From NCBI GenBank assembly GCA_964537995.1, contig CAZICW010000013.1, positions 1-35,779 of the forward strand: a stretch of 35,779 nucleotides of DNA, in the 5' to 3' direction. A model generated the notes under the pieces. The model saw only the letters and a program-made list of their open reading frames with translations, did no database searches and was not told the origin of the DNA. The DNA comes from JAFLUQ01 sp964537995 (GTDB lineage Bacteria; Bacillota; Clostridia; UMGS1883). The translations under genes were made by a program, and so were the position numbers. Of the stretch, positions 32,043 to 35,779 are shown in pieces. Within the stretch, counting starts at the first letter, position 1. The number at the start of each line of letters is the position of its first letter.

Positions 32043-33935
32043 CTATTCCAGCTCGAATGCGCCGGTATACAGCTGATAATACTGTCCCTTCGCGGCGATA
32101 AGCTCCTCATGACTGCCGCGTTCTATTATATTGCCGTGGTCAAGCACGATAATAACATCGGAATTTTTAACCGTGGACAGCCTGTGCGCAATCACAAATA
32201 CCGTTCGTCCCTTCATCAGCGCGTCCATGCCGCGCTGAACGATGGCCTCCGTTCTGGTATCAATCGAGGATGTGGCCTCGTCCAAAATCATTACGGGCGG
32301 GTCGGCAACGGCGGCGCGGGCTATCGAAATAAGCTGCCTCTGTCCCTGCGAGAAATTGGCTCCGTTTTCGATAAGAGGAGTGGCGTAGCCCTCCGGCAAA
32401 CGTGTTATGAAATCGTCCGCCCCCGCCAGCTTTGCCGCAGCGATACATTCCTCGTCAGTCGCGTCAAGCTTGCCGTAGCGAATGTTGTCCATAACCGTTC
32501 CCGTGAACAGATTCGTATCCTGAAGAACTATGCCGAGAGAACGGCGAAGGTCGTCCTTGCGGATTTTGTTTATATTTATGCCGTCGTAACGGATTTTGCC
32601 GTCGGCAATGTCGTAAAACCGATTCAAAAGATTCGTAATCGTGGTTTTGCCGGCGCCTGTCGCACCCACAAAGGCGACCTTCTGACCGGGCTTGGCATAA
32701 AGCGACACATTGTGCAGCACGGGCTTTCCCGCTTCATATTCAAAATCGACGTCAAACATTCGTACATCGCCCGTCAGCCTCGTATAGGTCACGCTCTCGT
32801 CCGCCCGATGCGGATGCTTCCATGCCCACAGCCCCGTATGCTCCGCACATTCCGTGAGAACGCCGTTCTCCTCCTTTGCGTTGACAAGAGTGACATAGCC
32901 GTCGTCAACCTCGGGCCGCTCATCAATCAGGGCAAAAATTCTCTCGGCTCCCGCAAGGCCCATGACAACCGCGTTTACCTGATGGGAAACCTGCCCTATG
33001 TTTCCGGCAAACTGCTTTGTCATGTTGAGGAAAGGCACAACTATGCTTATGCTTATCGCCATACCGGACAAGCTTACGTTCGGAACGCCGGAAATAAGCA
33101 GCGCTCCGCCGACTATGGCTACAATAACATAAAGCACGTTTCCGATATTGTTCAAAATGGGGCCGAGAGTGTTGGCGTACTTGTTGGCACGCTCGCTTTC
33201 GCTGAAAAGCTTGTCGTTGATTTTGTCGAAATCAGCCTTGCTTTCAGCCTCATGACAAAATACCTTTACGACCTTCTGTCCGTTCATCATTTCCTCGACA
33301 AATCCTTCGGTTTCGCCGAGCGCGATCTGCTGGTGAAGGAAGTACTTGGCTGAGCCGCCGCCGATTTTTTTGGTAACGAGCGCCATAATAATTGTTCCGA
33401 TAACCACAACAAGCATAAGCCATACACAATAGTAAATCATTATAGCGAAAATTGTTATAAGCGTTATTGACGAAACCAGAAGCTGCGTAAAGCTCTGAGA
33501 AATCATCTGGCGCAACGTGTCAATATCGTTTGTATAATAGCTCATAATGTCACCGTGATTGTGGGTGTCGAAATATTTTATCGGCAGACGCTGCATACCG
33601 TCGAACATCTTTACGCGCATTTTTTTCAGCGTACCCTGAGTAATAATCGCCATGAGCTGATTATATATAAAGCCCGACGCAAGAGAAAGCACATAAAACA
33701 GCCCCAGCAACGCCACAAGACTCAAAATGTGTTCGCCGACATACTCCCAGCCGCCCGCTGCTCTGTCGCTTTCAATTGCGGCAATTACCTTTTGCATGAA
33801 TACGGAGGGTACGGAGCTTACGACGGCGTTAAAAATTATACACAAAACAGTAAGCGGCAGCATCACGGGATAAAATCCCAGCATTGTTTTCAGCAGTCTG
33901 GGAATTATTCCTTTTTTTAATGTTTCAGTTTTCAA
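32043..33935 (-). CDS. ABC exporter half-transporter, consensus ATPase partner
   Basis: A 630-residue membrane half-transporter, six helices (about 20-320) followed by an ATPase domain. Walker A is GATGAGKT (424-431), Walker B is MILDEATS with the catalytic Glu553, and the switch histidine is His583 in IAHRLS. Its own signature motif is FSQGQ (528-532) instead of SGGQ. A linker of about 45 residues between membrane and ATPase parts is longer than usual. The start is a TTG at 33935, nine bases after AAGGAGG inside the end of the upstream gene. It forms an obligate pair with the 584-residue protein. Substrate is unknown; members export peptides, lipids or drugs. Confidence 0.93.
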   Translation of the reverse strand: MKTETLKKGIIPRLLKTMLGFYPVMLPLTVLCIIFNAVVSSVPSVFMQKVIAAIESDRAAGGWEYVGEHILSLVALLGLFYVLSLASGFIYNQLMAIITQGTLKKMRVKMFDGMQRLPIKYFDTHNHGDIMSYYTNDIDTLRQMISQSFTQLLVSSITLITIFAIMIYYCVWLMLVVVIGTIIMALVTKKIGGGSAKYFLHQQIALGETEGFVEEMMNGQKVVKVFCHEAESKADFDKINDKLFSESERANKYANTLGPILNNIGNVLYVIVAIVGGALLISGVPNVSLSGMAISISIVVPFLNMTKQFAGNIGQVSHQVNAVVMGLAGAERIFALIDERPEVDDGYVTLVNAKEENGVLTECAEHTGLWAWKHPHRADESVTYTRLTGDVRMFDVDFEYEAGKPVLHNVSLYAKPGQKVAFVGATGAGKTTITNLLNRFYDIADGKIRYDGININKIRKDDLRRSLGIVLQDTNLFTGTVMDNIRYGKLDATDEECIAAAKLAGADDFITRLPEGYATPLIENGANFSQGQRQLISIARAAVADPPVMILDEATSSIDTRTEAIVQRGMDALMKGRTVFVIAHRLSTVKNSDVIIVLDHGNIIERGSHEELIAAKGQYYQLYTGAFELE

Positions 33936-35679
33936 TTTCGTTGCCCTCCTTATTCTGAGATGTGTATACCTCGCGGTATATTTCGTTTTCCGCCAGAAGC
34001 TGCTTATGCGTTCCCACAGCGTTCACCGTTCCGCCATCCATAACGATTATGCGATCCGCGTCCTCAACCGACGCCGTGCGCTGAGCAATAATAATCTTCG
34101 TTGTCTCGGGAATGTATTCGCGCAAAGCCTTTCTTATCTTCGCGTCGGTTTTGGTATCGACGGCGCTGGTGGAATCGTCCAAAATAAGTATTTTCGGCTT
34201 TTTCAGCAACGCCCGCGCAATGCACAGCCGCTGCTTCTGCCCTCCCGATACATTGGCTCCGCCCTGTTCTATGTAAGTATCGTAGCCGTCGGGAAATTGG
34301 GAAATAAATTCGTCGGCGCAGGAAAGACGGCACGCCTGAAGCATTTCCTCGTCGGTCGCGTCCTTATTGCCCCAGCGCAAATTTTCCTTTATCGTGCCGG
34401 AGAAGAGAATATTCTTTTGCAATACGACCGCAACCTGATTGCGGATGGTTTCAAGGTCGTAGCCGCGCACATCCTCTCCGCCGACCTTAACCGACCCTTC
34501 GGTTACGTCGTACAGACGGGGGATCAGCTGTATAAGCGACGACTTCGACGAACCCGTTCCGCCGATTATGCCTATTGTTTCTCCCGATTTTATATGCAGA
34601 TTTACATTTGAAAGCGCCATACGCTCCGCCTTTTTTGAGTATTTGAAGCTGACGTTTTCAAAATCAATCGAGCCGTCCTTAACCTCGTAAACAGGATTTT
34701 CGGGATTGGAAAGAGTGCTTTTCTCGCTTAGTACCTCGACAATTCTCTTGCCCGATTCTCCCGCCATGGTTATCATTACGAAAACCATCGAAAGCATCAT
34801 AAGGCTGCTGAGCATCATAAAGCTGTATGTCAGAAGCGAGGAAAGCTGCCCGACGTCAAACTCCGTTGCGTTCGTGCTGATTATAATATAAGAGCCGAAC
34901 GACAATACAAACAGCATAACCGCATAAATACAGAACTGCATAAGCGGATTGTTGAGCGCCAAAATCCTTTCCGCCTTTGTGAAATCATTGCAGACATCTT
35001 CTGCCGCGGCGGTAAACTTTTCCTGTTCGTATCCTTCCCGCACAAAGGATTTAACAACCCTCATTCCTTTGATGTTTTCCCGAATGGAGTTGTTAAGTTT
35101 ATCGTACTTTTTAAATACACGTCTGAACAGAGGCATTGTCTTATAGATTACCAGCGACAGCCCCGCTCCCAGTACGGGTATCACGAACAAGAAAATCCAC
35201 GCTATTTTCCCGCCCATGGCAAACGCCATGACAAACGCAAACACCAGCATCAGCGGCGAACGTATTGCGGTTCTTATAATCATCATGAACGCGTTCTGAA
35301 CGTTTGTGACGTCGGTCGTCATTCGCGTAACAAGCGACGCTGTTGAAAATTTGTCGATATTTTCAAACGAAAAGTCCTGTATGCTGTAAAACATATCCTT
35401 CCTCAGATTCCTCGCAAGTCCGCATGACGCGGTTGAGCAGGTCATACCGGCAAGCGCGCCGAAGGCGAGCGACAGCACCGCCATGAGTATCAGCACCAGT
35501 CCGTATTCCACAATTTCCCCAAAGCTGCAGCCATCGCTTATACGGTTTACGAGCGCGGCAATTATAAACGGAATTATACACTCCATGATTACCTCGCCCG
35601 ATACCAGAATCGGCGTCATAATTGCGGATTTCTTGTATTCTCGAACGCTTTTCGCAAGCGTTTTGATTGTTGAAGCCAT
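33925..35679 (-). CDS. ABC exporter half-transporter, degenerate ATPase partner
   Basis: A 584-residue half-transporter with six membrane helices (about 20-310) and an ATPase domain. Walker A reads GGTGSSKS (373-380) with Ser where Gly is usual, Walker B ends in Asp502 rather than Glu (ILILDDSTS), and the switch histidine is Gln533 (IAQRT). The signature VSGGQ (477-481) is consensus. Together with the downstream partner this gives one competent and one degenerate nucleotide site, as in TM287/288-like exporters. Start ATG at 35679 after GAAAGGAGAAA. It overlaps the next gene by 11 bases and is the first gene of the operon. Confidence 0.94.
   Translation of the reverse strand: MASTIKTLAKSVREYKKSAIMTPILVSGEVIMECIIPFIIAALVNRISDGCSFGEIVEYGLVLILMAVLSLAFGALAGMTCSTASCGLARNLRKDMFYSIQDFSFENIDKFSTASLVTRMTTDVTNVQNAFMMIIRTAIRSPLMLVFAFVMAFAMGGKIAWIFLFVIPVLGAGLSLVIYKTMPLFRRVFKKYDKLNNSIRENIKGMRVVKSFVREGYEQEKFTAAAEDVCNDFTKAERILALNNPLMQFCIYAVMLFVLSFGSYIIISTNATEFDVGQLSSLLTYSFMMLSSLMMLSMVFVMITMAGESGKRIVEVLSEKSTLSNPENPVYEVKDGSIDFENVSFKYSKKAERMALSNVNLHIKSGETIGIIGGTGSSKSSLIQLIPRLYDVTEGSVKVGGEDVRGYDLETIRNQVAVVLQKNILFSGTIKENLRWGNKDATDEEMLQACRLSCADEFISQFPDGYDTYIEQGGANVSGGQKQRLCIARALLKKPKILILDDSTSAVDTKTDAKIRKALREYIPETTKIIIAQRTASVEDADRIIVMDGGTVNAVGTHKQLLAENEIYREVYTSQNKEGNEIEN
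33945..33951 (-). promoter_or_regulatory. Ribosome binding site fixing a TTG start
   Basis: AAGGAGG on the minus strand, nine bases before the TTG start of the 630-residue half-transporter, lying inside the coding end of its partner. Confidence 0.7.
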
Positions 35680-35720
35680 TAAGCGTTTCTCCTTTCGGTA
35701 CGGTAAAATTCTGTCTGATT

Positions 35721-35749
35721 ATTTTAGCATATAATTCATAAAATGTCAA
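35721..35749 (-). promoter_or_regulatory. Sigma-A promoter of the ABC exporter operon
   Basis: Perfect -35 TTGACA (35744-35749), 17-bp spacer, -10 TAAAAT (35721-35726) on the minus strand, about 40 bases before the first start codon. Nothing further was seen to the right edge of the window. Confidence 0.85.
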
Positions 35750-35779
35750 GCCGTACAAAGCAAAATTTGGATAGCTATG

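Overview
The window is a stretch of chromosomal core genome from a spore-forming low-GC-type Gram-positive bacterium, most likely a member of the Clostridia. The evidence is a SpoVT-like sporulation regulator, the ylxM-ffh-rpsP-khpA-rimM-trmD translation cluster, a class 1B pyrD/pyrK pair, a DUF4364 protein, a LUD-domain protein and a heterodimeric clostridial-type ABC exporter. Coding DNA is GC-rich at third positions while intergenic DNA is AT-rich. I saw no rRNA, tRNA, insertion sequence, phage gene or CRISPR array.

Layout. 1-1741 (minus): the start of a small secreted protein cut by the window edge, then a secreted subtilisin-like protease. 1976-10301 (minus): spoVT, then rpoC and rpoB, which have their own strong promoter and a leader of about 215 nt. 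10655-15764 (minus): ppk1, a doubtful small proline-rich ORF, tatD and metG. 15785-20564 (minus): pyrD, pyrK, pyrF, pyrC and pyrB. The pyr genes, metG and tatD form one tightly packed run reading from one promoter before pyrB to a terminator after tatD. 20657-21310 (minus): a LUD-domain protein. 21612-25225 (minus): ylxM, ffh, rpsP, khpA, rimM, trmD. 25413-31965 (plus): a secreted stalk-TPR-GH26-like protein, a DUF4364 regulator, then a compact group of a HisD-like dehydrogenase, a HisB-like dehydratase, a HAD phosphatase, a fumarase-type beta subunit without its alpha subunit, and a DUF1858 protein. 32043-35679 (minus): two ABC half-transporters forming an asymmetric exporter.

Nine near-consensus sigma-A promoters were read directly; all have a 17-bp spacer. 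Most of the window is housekeeping. The least ordinary part is 28204-31965: the HisD and HisB relatives both differ from the classical enzymes at metal-ligand or substrate positions, and they sit with a HAD phosphatase and an orphan hydro-lyase beta subunit. This could be an ordinary, divergent piece of histidine synthesis or a repurposed pathway; the sequence alone does not decide.
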